From positions 64,001 through 128,000 of the forward strand of contig CM060732.1 in assembly GCA_030704615.1 (NCBI GenBank): 64,000 nucleotides of DNA. The letters are read 5' to 3'. The DNA comes from Takakia lepidozioides. Taxonomy: Eukaryota; Streptophyta; Takakiopsida; Takakiales; Takakiaceae. The notes below the pieces were generated by a model. That model was not told where the DNA came from. It ran no database searches and worked only from the letters and a program-made list of their open reading frames with translations. Both the position numbers and the translations under genes were made by a program. Numbering within the stretch: the stretch's first letter is position 1; each line of letters starts with the position of its first letter. Below are positions 31,966 through 43,600 of this stretch, piece by piece.

Positions 31966-32400
31966 TTGATTTGGCATACTGTATGGAAGCAGGAAGCAGC
32001 AGCAATCCGGGATATGGCATATGAAGTTGCCAAGGATCATTTTAAAGAGATGGAGCGCCGGTATTTGCTGCATTTGACATTGACAATGGAGTGTAGAGAG
32101 GCATCAATGTTTCAAGGAGGAATCCGAGCTTATTTCGAGCTAGTTGGCGTACAAGCAACAACAGAGAGACAAGTGGCCGCTTCATTTATATTGGGAGTGA
32201 TGGTTGAACAATAGTTATGGCTCAAGGATGAGTGCAATATGAGGCTCAATCGTTTTGAACTTCGCATACCATTTATTAATTCTTTATTTGGCAATAAAAG
32301 TGGACTTTTGGCCATCATTGCCTTGGTGCATGTACGAACGTTGATTGAGCTGTCATTTACCACTACATGTCCGATTCATGTGCCATGTTCATATGTCTTG
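31966..32400 (+). pseudogene. Unknown coding-like segment with an in-frame stop
   Basis: A frame without a proper ATG reads AIRDMAYEVAKDHFKEMERR and continues in good protein composition to a TAG at 32212-32214. It then stays open for about 60 more codons (ECNMRLNRFELRIPF). It looks like a decayed exon or transposon fragment. No family recognised. Bases 31601-31965 and 32401-32640 show nothing clear. Confidence 0.3.
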
Positions 32401-32640
32401 ACATTCCCAACCTGACAAGGGCAGCCTAAGGCCCCCCCACACCCATCCCAACCAAAAATCCCTTGGCAACATACTGAATTGGGAGGACTTTCCAACCTCC
32501 AAAATGCTATGCAAATTAAAAGAGCGAGACTCAATGGGAGTGGCCACCACCCGCATGACCATCTTTCATGCACTGTGGATATAAGCTCACAATGACAAAG
32601 AATACCTCTACTTGTGTTTGAAACATGGAGTTGACTTTCA

Positions 32641-32935
32641 GGTGATACCTCTGTAACGATGTAGGGTACGACTGACAGACCTCCGTTGCTATATGAGACA
32701 GAGATTACATTGTTGGGTGATACCTCTGTACAGATGTAGGCTTTGACGGGCATACTATACATCTATTCGTGTATGCAACATGGATTATATTTTAAGGTGA
32801 TACCTCTATCACGATATAGGTTGCGAGTGGCAGACTATACCTCTATAGGTATACGAATGTAGATTTTAGGGTACCACCTCTGCAAAGACAGTCGCAGTGA
32901 ATGGCAGACTACACGTCAGCCTCATATCCTGTTCC
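32641..32935 (+). repeat. Tandem repeat of about 77 bp (GTGATACCTCT family), locus 1
   Basis: Four units start GTGATACCTC or GTACCACCTC at 32641, 32717, 32797 and 32871. Each continues with GATGTAGG, CAGACTATACCTCTAT and ATGCAACATGGAT words. Locus 2 is at 36429-36680. Bases 32936-33415 hold no gene. Confidence 0.85.
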
Positions 32936-33415
32936 TACTTCACCTTCGCCCGTCTTTCGTGTGTATCGTTCCACGACAACTTTCCTTATGTTACATGTAT
33001 GTGGAAAATGGACGTGGACGATACAAACGCACCTAGCATGTTGCGATGAGTATGCTTGTCAACGAATTATGTTATAGCTATGCAGGCCCGGGAACGTGCC
33101 AACATAGAAGAGTCACGTCTACAGGCCTACTCGCATAAATATAACGTAATTCGTTCAGAGGCAAATTAATCACGAAATGCAAGGTACGTTTCTCTCGCCA
33201 CATCCACTTTGATGGCCGATTCGGCGACGAAATAACATCTCATGACAGTTTCTCCTGAGGGTGGATACACCAGTATTCTCGGTGCAGACATGAACGTTCG
33301 CACTGACAAGTGCTAGGACTGTTAGTTAAAACGGTTAGACAACCAAGTTGTGCTCATTAAGACAGGCCGCAATTGTGTTGTTTCGGAACAATGCAACCCA
33401 TTGCACATGGCTGAA

Positions 33416-34620
33416 CGGGAATGTGGTCCCGCATTCCAGTTCGATATCATCTTCTCGGTGATTGTGATCGGAAATGTGGCACCGCATTTTCATCGACAGG
33501 GAAACCAAACTACTAGTGCAATGGAAATGCGGTAGCACATTTCAGTCCACTGTACAAGCAGACACATGGTAGAACAGAAATGCGGTATCACATTTCGGTC
33601 GAGTGGGACTACGAAGACACGGTAGAAAAGAATAGCGACAACGCATTTTCATTGACTGGGACACTTTGGATAGGCAGGAACGGAAATGCGGTGCCGCATT
33701 TCCGTCCGGGCTCTTTCAATGGAATCCAGAGGATGGAAATGAGGTTCCGCATTTCCGTCCGGTATGCTACTTTCGATTGTTGTTGGACGAAAATGCGGCA
33801 CCGCATTTCCGTCCGAGGTGAACCTTTCTATTTTCAAAAACGGGAATGTGGCTACTCATTTCCGTCCAACATGCAACGCCTGTAACAGTGGAACGGAAAT
33901 GCGGCATTGCATTTCTGTGCAGGGGAATCCTTTCTACTTTCCAGAATGGAAATGCAGCACCGCATTTCCGTCCGTGGAAACCTTTCTACTTTCCTGAACG
34001 GAAATGCGGCACCGCATTCCCGTCCAACATGTCAGGTATATACGACTCGGACGGCAATGCGGCGCCGCATTTTCATTCTGTTCTAAATCATGAAACAGTG
34101 CAACTGAAATGCGGCACCGCATTTCCGTCCGACTCGTACCTTCCAACATTGCAGAATGGAATGCGGCGCCGCATTTCCGTTTTGCATCTCAGGCATGCAG
34201 CAAAGCGACGAAAATGCGGGCCACATTTCTGTCCGGGGGAAATCTTTATACTCTCCAGAACGGAAATGCGGTGCCGTATTTCCGTTCAACAAGTAAGGTA
34301 TGTAACAGTGGAACGGAAATGCGGTACCGCATTTCCGTTGTGATTGAAAATCATGAACCACTACAACTGAAATGCGGCACTGCATTTCCGTCCGAGTCGT
34401 ACCTTCGGACTTTCCAGAACGGAAATGCGGCGCCGCATTTCCGTTTTGTATCTCAGGCATGCAGCAGTGGGACGGAAACGCGACACCGCATTTTCGTCCA
34501 ACAAGTAAGGTATGTGATACCGCATTTCCGTTTTCACTCTAACTCATCAGACGCTGGGACGGAAATGCCATGATATGTGAACACGTGGACCAATGGAATT
34601 GCGGCATCGCATTTTGATGT
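33416..34620. repeat. Regular array of ATGCGGCACCGCAT palindromes, period about 53 bp, with higher-order structure
   Basis: About 24 copies of a 22-26 base palindrome (outer GGAAATGCGG, inner CACC or CGCC, then CGCATTTCCGTCC) occur between about 33416 and 34610. From 33681 to 34474 the distance from copy to copy is 51-55 bases. The spacers are not unique. Five spacer types recur in fixed order (TCAGGCATGCAGCA; CTTTCTACTTTCCAGAA; AAGTAAGGTATGTAACAGTGG; AAATCATGAA; TCGTACCTTC), giving a higher-order period of about 263 bases (compare 34158 with 34422, and 34053 with 34314). The copy at 34419-34444 is a perfect 26-base palindrome. The many open frames across the array (EMRHRISV, GNAAPHFRP types) come from the repeat. 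Confidence 0.93.
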
Positions 34621-34848
34621 CTGCACTCATGCTAGCTGAAGTAGCAGGAGGCGGCGCGGCCTGACCGTTGGTTAATGATGTTTGTTTTGCAGACGGCAGG
34701 CGTACCTTTGACGATTCAAACTTCGTAATGACGCATTGTCCACGAGGAGACACTTCCATTACAGCCTTTCGAACCCAAGTGGTGCATCATCGCCGTTTCA
34801 TCTTCTTTTGTCGTATCTACTCATTCACCTCTCTCGCGCCCTTTCCAT

Positions 34849-35574
34849 TTGCACTCTTCGCCCCTTTTCCGTGTCTGTGTTTTTTTTATGCTCCAACCTG
34901 AGAGGGAGGAAGTTCCTGCACTAGAGAAGCGACATCGTCGCAAGCTCCGCAAGTTCTACTTCAGGCGAAGGCCAATGCCGAAGGGGAGGAAGCAGATGCG
35001 TCTTCAGGAGGAGATGGTCATCTTGCAGCAGTAGGCAACGCAGGCAACCCAGCCACCAGTGAGAGCTCCGTGCTATCGGGATGCGCGCAGCTGATCGAGC
35101 ACCGAAACCCTCCCTGATTTTCGTTGTGCAATTCTTAGACTGTATGATAGGACACTTGAATGCAGAAGATGTTTGCATGCCTAACTTGAAAGGTGGAGGT
35201 GGTGGAGGGATTGCAGGAATCCGAAGAGCCGTAGGAAGAATCCGTGGAGGTGGCTGCAGCACGAGCACCCAGCCGATCCACGAGCACGGGTCTTCCTGCC
35301 GGGCCTAGCCCTGTGCGTTTCAAGGACGCGGTTTGGAAAGGCAAGTCTTTGCAGTTCAAAGCCCCAGAAGAAAGACTCGCGTTTGAAGGTCATGGAGAAT
35401 TGCCAGCAAGGGTCGAGCCCTTCTCCAGCAAAGATGAAGAAGAAGAAGCAACCCGTCCTTGAACTGGTTTCTGAACCGGACCAGGCCCCCCCCCCCCCCC
35501 CCCCCCCCAAGAGAATGAAGGAGAAGGGTGCAGTGCACATTCAAATGAACCACCGGAGCCTCCCCAGATGGTGA
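34849..35574 (+). CDS. Weak coding candidates, basic and Pro-rich
   Basis: Frames at 34849-35034 (very basic: KRHRRKLRKFYFRRR), 35244-35462 and 35383-35574 have protein-like composition but change frame and include a C-homopolymer (35486-35508) that would encode a Pro run. They could be exons of one plus-strand gene. No domain or family is recognised and no splice junctions are secure. Bases 34621-34848 and 35575-36150 show nothing definite. Confidence 0.2.
35486..35508 (+). repeat. C homopolymer (23)
   Basis: Uninterrupted C run. Length in the assembly may be unreliable. Confidence 0.95.
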
Positions 35575-36149
35575 AAGAGAGGATCATGGGTCAAATATCT
35601 GCATCACCTTGCAGCTATAGTATTCCATATTCTTGCGAAACTGGAGAACAATAGATGCCTAAGGTAATTACAACCATTCTGCGCCAGCACTACTACCTCC
35701 TACACCCCCTCGGGCACAAATCCGAACTATCTGTAGCGTCGAACGCAAGGCTTGAAATGAGAAGTGTATCGAGGGCAGGACCAAGACAGTTGCCAATCCA
35801 GTAACCATGTATAACCGATATCCTCACATCAAGGACCAAATGTTGTCTTCGAAGATATGAAATACTTCTTGTATAATAGTGCCTCAAACACACACACTCT
35901 CTGTGCCCTACAGCCCACAATCTCTGTTGATATGTTGGTCTCTGTTAGTGTGGAATCCTCACCCTCCGCCATTTTAGGATGATTGACTCCATGTCCCGAG
36001 CTTGCATCGCAGCGGCCATGGGCGGCCGCTTCAGCAATCGCCCATCGAAACAAACTACTGAGCGACGGCTTTCGGGTCATACCTTTACAAAGGCGTATGC
36101 AACGAATGAGAACTCCACATCATCGTCACATGCTTCACCTTCATAACGG

Positions 36150-36930
36150 GCGACAGCCGTTGGCAGTTGCCCTTTTAAGAATGACAATGGGCGACCGTAT
36201 AAACGGTCGCCCGTCGTCTAAAGAAGATAATGGGTGGTCGCGAGTCGCAAGAAGAGGCGGTCGCCCGTTTATGGATGGCAATGGGCGACCATATTCGCAG
36301 TCGCCCGCCTAAAGAAGATAAGCCCGGCGAGACACATGACATGGCGGGCTCCACACTTTTTACAAATAAGTGGCGACCGTCGAAGCGGTTGCCGATGTGT
36401 TTCGGAAAATGGAGGGTTAGACTTCCAGGTGATACCTCTGAAAGGATGTGCGCTTAGTCACGGACCACGCCTCTACTGTACAGTTAAGGTGATACCTCTA
36501 AATTGATGTACATATTCAATGAAAGACTATGCCTCTGATGTGTCCTTGCAAGAGGGCATGGACTTGCAGGCGATACCTCTACAGGGATGTACACATTGGA
36601 TTGCAGACTATACCTCTGCTAGTGTATGCAACAGGGCATCGATTTGCAGGTGATACCTCTGCAAGGGTGTGTCCGCGGTCCACATTGGCGGTCCGCGGTC
36701 GGGCTCACACAATGGGCGACTGGTGAGGCGGTCGCCCGGCGGGTCCACATAGGACAGGGTAACCGTGGGCGACGGCTTAGTCTGTCGCCTCTATGATGAA
36801 AAATGTTGTGCGACAGTTGCAGCTGGCCGCGGTTTAAACACAGCACGGGGCGACCGCCTAAACCGGTCGCCCATGCTAAGAATGAGAGTGTTGGGCGACC
36901 GGCAGTAGCAGCGGTCGCCTAAGCGGCCCC
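36150..36930. repeat. GGGCGACC...GGTCGCCC hairpin cluster
   Basis: About nine hairpins of the form GGGCGACCGnnnnCGGTCGCCC lie at about 36150, 36190, 36235, 36282, 36371, 36713, 36768, 36846 and 36893. The copy at 36190-36214 has 10-base perfect arms around four bases. Single copies of the same motif occur inside the 24.9 kb and 30.4 kb repeats. The cluster is split by the GTGATACCTCT tandem repeat. Confidence 0.85.
36429..36680 (+). repeat. Tandem repeat of about 77 bp (GTGATACCTCT family), locus 2
   Basis: Units start at 36429, 36489, 36570 and 36650 and share GATGTA.ACATT, GACTATACCTCTG, GTATGCAACAGGGCAT and TTGCAGGTGATACC with locus 1. The locus lies inside the GGGCGACC hairpin cluster. 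Confidence 0.85.
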
Positions 36931-37079
36931 ATGGGCCCCACTTCATGTAGAGTCGCAATTGGATATGCGGGGCAATAAAATATTCATGTGTGGCATGACA
37001 TATACATATGCATCTGAATTCATGGATCTGATAATATGACATGATATGTGTGCCATGACCATGTAATGAATATGAATGC

Positions 37080-37500
37080 CTCCTAGAAATGAACAGTAGG
37101 TTGGGAAGAAGTGGGTTGTTCCAAACAAGTAGGTTGTCCGGAACAAGTAGGTTGTTAACAACGAGTTGTTCTTAATAAGTAGGTTGTTAACAAATCTGAA
37201 AGCATATTTGGAAGATGCTTTAAAGAGAAGCATATTTGGGAAGATGCTTTGGTTTGAAGCATCTTTTTGCACATCACTTTGATGTAGTGAAGGGTGTAGA
37301 TGTGGTCGAATGGTACACACTTAGTGAATACTTTTTGACCACATCTACAACCCTAACAACTCGTTGTGAAGCACATCACGTTGATGTTGTTAGGGTTGTG
37401 ACAGGGTTTGTTATGGGTGTGACAGGGACATCGACGGGGCGAAACAAGGACAGGGTTTGTGGTCAAAAAGTATTCCATAGGTATAATTAACGCCAATTTG
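37080..37500. repeat. Short direct and inverted repeats, no gene
   Basis: AACAAGTAGGTTGTT-like words repeat at 37125-37195. A dyad GTAGATGTGGTC/GACCACATCTAC lies at about 37297 and 37337. A second dyad ACCCTAACAAC/GTTGTTAGGGT follows (about 37350-37400). No coding is recognised. Confidence 0.6.
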
Positions 37501-37559
37501 TACTGCCTATCCGTTTTCTGAAAAAGGATATGTTTTGTTTGATGAAGAGAACGGGGGGG

Positions 37560-38638
37560 GGGACGCCAAAGGGAGAGGTGTGAATAGGATTGATGAAGCA
37601 CATGGATACAGAAATGCTGAAGAATTTGCAGATAATGGAAATGGCGAGCAATAGTTGGCAGAAGACATGCAGCGTGCTTTGCAAGAGACATTTGCGATTT
37701 CGGATGAATTAGACAGGAGCCTCACCCTAGAAACATATTTTAAGATCATGTATCCGACACAATGGACCATCTAGTAGAGACAAAGTGTGATGATACAACA
37801 GAATTTGAAGATGGTTTTCCTTTCACTAGTGCCCAACAAGCCGTTTTATTTTGGAAGTCTCGAATTGAGTTATATCCTGGTTGCCCCCTTGATCGTTTGT
37901 CAAGCACTGTGCTGTTGCTTAACACCTCCATGACGCACGGAGTAACTAATGCCTTTGTTGATGAACTTCTGAGTTTGTTGAGCAAGTCCCTTTTTCCCAA
38001 ATCCAATTGTCTGCCAAAATCTCACTATGAGGCCAAGAAATTGATGATGAGGCTTGGCTTGGATTACACCATGATACATTGTTGTGAAAACGGCTGTGTT
38101 CTGTACCATGGGGAGGTTTTACAGAACGCGGAGCACTGCCCTAAGTGCAAGAGCCCAAGGTACATTCCGGGACATAGGAACGTTCCCAAAAAGGTTCTGT
38201 GTCATTTTCCTATCTTTCCAAGGATAAAACGTATGTTTCGATCCAGGGAGATGGCTAAGCATATAACATGGCATGCGGCTAACAAAAGCACAGATGGTAT
38301 GGTCCGTCGTCCTGGTGATAGTATTAACAGACGTTTTCCAGAGTTTGAAGCATATCCTCGAGACATTCGATTTGCATTGGCACTGGACGGTGTTAACCCA
38401 TATAGTGCTCAATTGACGGTTGACTTGGCCCGTCCTCTTGCTTAATTATAATTTGCCTCCATGGCTGGTAACCAAGAAATTTTTCGTTATGTTGGCGTTG
38501 CTCATTCCAGGGAAGGAGTCTGTCACTAGCGATTGCATTGACGTGTATCTGCGCTGGATGAGTTCAAAGAATTGTGGGCGGGAATCTTAGCTTCCGATGT
38601 GACAAAGTCTTTGGGAGAACAAGTTATTACGTACTAGA
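37560..38638 (+). pseudogene. CACTA (En/Spm) TNP2-like transposase fragment
   Basis: Before 37762 the frame is broken, but QRALQETFAISDE matches the segment QRALQETFLFADA of the 13-14 kb copy. The open part at 37762-38445 (227 codons) aligns with that copy over NAFVDELLSLL, KSHYEAKK, LDYTMIHCCE and RYIPGH...VPKKVLCHFP. It continues further with MFRSREMAKHITWHA, the DGMVRR segment and an FALALDGVNPYS motif, all typical of Transposase_21. After a frame change, YNLPPWLVTKKFFVMLALLIPG follows to about 38560. The catalytic C-terminal half is missing. The sequence is cut by a foldback element at 38639. Confidence 0.85.
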
Positions 38639-38736
38639 GAACGCGCCCCCTAGGGCGCATTATGGCTCCTAGTGAGTCACTAGGGCGAGACCTAGGGACG
38701 AACTAGGTGCCATAATGCGCCCTAGGGGGCGCGTTC
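38639..38736. repeat. Foldback element with 28-bp perfect terminal arms
   Basis: Arms 38639-38666 and 38709-38736 are exact reverse complements (GAACGCGCCCCC...). Inside them, CCTAGT/ACTAGG pairs again. The arms themselves hold CCCTAGGG-type palindromes. The whole is 98 bases, like a very small MITE or snap-back DNA. Confidence 0.93.
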
Positions 38737-38742
38737 CCTGGC

Positions 38743-38918
38743 GTAAAGGAATTTTGGGGGCAGATTCTGCGAGGCCCTGATTGGCTGCAGGCCATAATGA
38801 GCCAATAAAAGTCAAGCTGCCGATTAGGAACGCAGAATGCGCCAGCGGCGTGGAACGTCCATCTTCTGCTTCCTAATTTGCCTCAAAAACGGCAGAATTT
38901 GCCCCCAAAATCCTTTAC
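38743..38918. repeat. Second inverted-repeat element (MITE-like)
   Basis: GTAAAGGAATTTTGGGGGCAG (38743 on) pairs with the reverse complement of the sequence ending at 38918, with two differences over 26 bases. It starts seven bases after the first foldback. The interior (about 120 bases) has no coding. Confidence 0.85.
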
Positions 38919-39107
38919 GGTTCGCGCTATGTTGGTGTGGTGCATGCACAATTACCCAGCTTATGGGATATTGGCAGGCCAATCCACCAAGGGGTATGCA
39001 GGTTGGCCCGCGTGTGGGCCTCAAGTAAATTGCAGATATTCTCAACCTTGCGGTAAGAATGTGTTATGTGTACAAGCAACGGTAAACAGTAAAGTCAGTC
39101 TGATCGC

Positions 39108-39682
39108 CCTTGAATTTTTGGTAGCCATGTCATAATGACCGTGGCTCCGCAGTCCCCCACCTGCGCACCTCTGAGGGCTCCTCACCAGTGTTATTTTTTT
39201 CATATTTCCAAAATCGCTGGCGGGGCCACCTGTGAATTCCACCCAGTGCCCATGTGGCGAGAATATCGAGGTGACAAAGTTAGAAAAGTGACTACATTCC
39301 AGGTATCACGTTTGTATTGGTCCACGTTGGCAACATTAGGCTCCTAAAATTTATTTCCTGGTGCTTTTTGGAGAAAATCTCGGATTTTACCCCCCATAAT
39401 TCCTTTGTACAAGTAGCTGACCGAGTTTCCAGGTCGAAATCTGTGCCAGAAAGAAAAACACTCTCCTCACACCTGGCCACACATGTCGGGCCGTCCCACT
39501 CTATGCCTTGGTGTAGCTCGCAAAACTGTACTAAACACGCACCTCGGGAGGCTCCTCACACTTGGCCACACATGTGGGCCCGTCCCACGCCATGCCTTGG
39601 TCTAGCTCGCCAAAACTGTACTAAACACTTGTGGGCCACCCTTTCCCCACAGTCATTATGTGGCTACCAAAAATTTGCTGGC
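39108..39682. mobile_element. MITE-like element with terminal inverted repeats and an internal 82-bp duplication
   Basis: AATTTTTGGTAGCCA(TGT)CATAATGAC at 39113-39139 is inverted at 39652-39675, with pairing over about 27-30 bases and a 3-base indel. Inside, a unit from CTCCTCACACCTGGCC to ACTGTACTAAACAC is tandemly duplicated (about 39465-39630). Open frames inside are made by this duplication. Confidence 0.6.
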
Positions 39683-40640
39683 GGTCTGATCCATGATCAT
39701 CTATCTATCCCAGTGGTAATGTTCGCAACATTCATCTCCTCCTCCAATTACGTTTCAGTTAAGAATCAATGTTCGTTGCTCGTCGATTAAATCGGAGGGC
39801 CCACCGCTTTACAATCATGTGAATCTTTGTTGTGTTATGTATACATATGTATGTCAATTCTTGGACCAACCAGCATATCTACGTATGAAAACAGAATGGC
39901 TGGTGGGTCGCTGAAGTGAATTGATAGATGCATTATGTGTGGGCCCATCTTTCCACTGTAGGCTCCGACATCAACTATGTTTGCGTGGACTGAACTCAAG
40001 CCCATTTCGAGGCTGGAGGGTTTTAAACGATCATTCCTGTGCTACACTTCCAAGGAATATCTTTCTGGAATCTGAAAAAGAAAGAACCTTAGATGAGGTG
40101 TTTCACACGCACGTCTGGTATACGCAGATTGTCATTTGCAGCATGAATCCATGACTCCCAGACGACCATGTTGTGAATAGGTGGTGACACAACCACACAG
40201 GCTCACAGAGGTGAGGTCATGCAAGCTCTCTTGGTGTGAAAAGTAATCTCTCACATGTAGGCGCACTGTCCTCGTATGATGAAAATGATAGTCCTGTGAG
40301 CAATACAATGGAAGATTTTGATGCAGATACCTTCAAAGCAAATGTACAAGGCAAGTAGGCTGTCATCGCTTTCACAGCTTATCTCACCCCACAGCCAACT
40401 TTGAATGAAGGTGGCACTGCCTTTGACAGTGGTTACATGTCAAAGTTGGCTCTGCCTATCTAAAAGTAATTCTCCTGAGATGTCTGCAGTAGGGTGGACT
40501 CTAGTACAACCCAAGTTCCGGCACCAACATAGGCATGCTCCCTCCCTTCATCCAAGCTTCAGACATTGACATGAGGGAAATGCAAAGCTGGGTCAACTGC
40601 CAGAGTAGAAATACAGTTAAGATACCCACTAATAGCCCTA
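39683..40640. other. No gene seen
   Basis: Intergenic sequence 3' of the COBRA-like gene. The part next to 40640 should be its 3' UTR. No motif recognised. Confidence 0.6.
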
Positions 40641-43600
40641 TTAGAAGAGGTTAAGAGCTGAAGCTAGTACGGCAGCACCCACTGACAGTAACAAAGGAGT
40701 TGCCATGCTCAAAGTAGGACTGCTGTTTGGTAGAGAGGGATAATCTTGTAATTCTGGAAGAACACAGTCATCTCCATTGAAGTACACCCGATGTGGAAAT
40801 GCCCACCCATGGGCCCATTGGAATGACGGATCCTTCCTAAACAAGATTTCTGATTGGACATTTCCATCTGGCCCAGCTTGCATCAGCATCTCGTTGTAGT
40901 ACTTAACTCCATAGAAAATAGCTGAGTCATCTGTACAAGTAACCCGAGCCATTAGTTAAGCCTTTTGCACCAAAAGTTGAAATTTAATAGCACATCTCAG
41001 AAACAACTTCTCCTGTCACAACCCCATATTAATAAGAGAAGTTGAGGACTCAATACAGTGCAGAAGCTTTGCTGTTTGAGCAAAAGACTCAAGAGTTTAA
41101 ATTAAAGCAAGTCTCGCAAGTAACAGCCATGATAAGGTTACCAGCAGAGAGGCACCTGACCATTTACGGATTGCAGCTGCATATCTTCAAAGACCCCATG
41201 TGATCCCCACTAGGATGCATGACTAAGCCTATCAACCTAACCTGAGATATTTACTATTATCCCAAATTGCAACAAAGTGAGTACACAACAAGCCCTTTGA
41301 TATTTGCAACTTGAACATCAAGCAAAGAACTTACTGCTGTGTGATCCATAGGGGTTTAAGCTCTTGTAGCTGAAGCTGAAAGCCTCCGTAAAATTGATGA
41401 AATTTGGGTGCTGGATCACCAAGTTCCATTGCGAGTAGTTCCTTGACAGGTCTCGATTTGTAATAGTGATTTTCACCCGCCAGTACTCCTGGTAATTGGT
41501 CTTAACATGCCAGTGCACTTTTACAGGGCACATATCCCTGGTGCAATACAGCATATCTGGAGTTTTGGTCAGACCATTGCTCTTGGCAGGAATGTAATGT
41601 AGTGGGCTGTTCCTGCACTCACAGAACAAATTGCATAAACACACAGTGAGATAGAGACAGATATGTAAGGGATGAACCCATTAGACTTTGCTTGACACAG
41701 CCTCATGGAGGCCTGGATGGATATCATAACGTAAGTCCATACTGTAGATTGACTTTACCTCCCTGTGGATCAATAGCTACAAGAAACCTGCATGGGTAAA
41801 TGGTCAACTAAAGGCAGCAGCTGCAGCGGCATAGTTGATAAAATCAGGCACGTCAACCATTACCACAGCTTCTGAAAGAGGATCATTAAGAGAGAGAGTC
41901 CACAATGCCTCTTCTGGCACTTCTGGGCATGTGAAGATGCGTTGTGCGGCAAGCAGACTGACAGAGGCTCTACAGACTTTAAACCAAGGAGGCATTTCAA
42001 CAGATTCAGATACGTATGTCTGTCTCTTACGTCTTAAGTGCATCAGGATGGAAGGTCTGGAAGCTGGAAAGCAGATGCACAATTTGTCTTCTTCAGGCCC
42101 TTATTGGCGCCATATGCGCAAGATTTGCACGCTTGAGCTCCTCAGTCTCAGACGCGTAGAATCCTTTCGACATTATCCAAGAGTGGATTCACGCCAAATG
42201 TTTTCTACTCAACACCCTTGTCAACATGTATGTTAAGTGCGGGAGCATCATGGATGCTCACCAACTGTTCAACAGAATGCCTCAACGATCTTTGATAACG
42301 TGGAACATGATGCTTGCAGGGTATGCACAGCAGGGGCGTGGTATGGAGGCCTTGGAGACCTATGATCAAATGATGGGGGAAGGGGTGAAGCCCGACCACA
42401 TCATGTTTTTGTGCATTTGCAATGCGTGTGCAAGCCTGGCAGCTCTGGAAAAGGGCGAAGAGGTGCATGGCGACATTGTCAGAGCACATAAATGGTATGG
42501 AGAAAACCATTATAAATTTTCTTGCCAGATCCTTTTTCTCAGAATTTGGAAGATAATGCTACTTTGGCCTGCAGGACACCACCCCAAGACAGACCTAGTC
42601 AAACCCAAACCAGGCAGCTGTACCACTGGAAAGAACTTTTAAGTAAGACATGGTCAATGAAGATCTTACGGGTCAATGCAGCTCTGGCTGCTTGTTGTCG
42701 TCAGGGCCGTAGAATTGGATTGACAGGCACATGCGCACTCAGCGCAGGGAACAATGGTGGAGTTGTAGAATGACGAAAAGGAGACACAACATGTTTGTGC
42801 CTTCTGAGCCAAGTGTTGTGAGTAAAGGCATATCACATTCCAGGTCACTGCACAAACACAACTGCTTTTTAGTGACGTATTCTCAATCCTCACCATGACC
42901 TTACTTTGGATGGGACGGTCTCCATCTCCACAGCGACATGGCAGTGCTAAGCAGATGGCCAGGCTCTTACAAGGACTCTTTCAGCAATCATGATCCAGAT
43001 GGCATCTTATCCATACCTACCAATGGAAAACAAATCATGAGATGAAAGATATTCACCGCATCATACACAACTAATGTGAGCCCTCACCGACCAAAGACGA
43101 TCACTTGACTCTTAGGGAAGGAGAGGAGACCCACTTAAGGCTTGAGTGAATCTTCTCCCGTCTGGTGAAGGAAATAACGTCTTTGCCACCTTGGTTGCAG
43201 GCCCACAAGTATATCCAGTCCCAGGTGACAAGAGAGTAATATTCTTTGGAAGTACAACAGTGGTGTTGGTATTCCCAGAATTCCCCACTGTAACCTGGAA
43301 AGAAGCAACTGCAGATTTTGGATCCTGGCTGAAAGATGACAGCACCCCACCTCTGCAGCAATTTGCTACTTGTTGACTGTAGGGGACTCCCGGCAACAGG
43401 TCAATAACATTGGGATTGGGTGCACAACAATGAGGTGGTGGGCCAATCTTCCATTTGGAGCAATCACCCTGAAACGTTGTTTGACCACCCACCATGTTCC
43501 AGATCACCTCCTTCTTGCCCCAGTGCCATCCCAAAGTCCAGCCAGGTGCCTCAATGTGCCGGTATAGCTGCCAATTGTACATTGTCACCACCGCCTGCAC

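Noticed and set aside
33846-34343. 165-codon open frame and similar frames on both strands across 33.6-34.6 kb
   Set aside because: They consist of the palindrome unit translated over and over, occur in all frames and both strands, and have no unique domain.
33416-34620. CRISPR array
   Set aside because: Spacing is regular but the repeats are degenerate, the spacers recur in fixed order, and there are no cas genes. The surrounding sequence is plant nuclear DNA.
35244-35574. Pro-run protein as a secure gene
   Set aside because: The frame depends on a 23-base C homopolymer whose length is unreliable; kept only as a weak candidate.
39317-39790. 157-codon frame
   Set aside because: Its repeated middle is the 82-bp tandem duplication of a MITE-like element and it has no domain.
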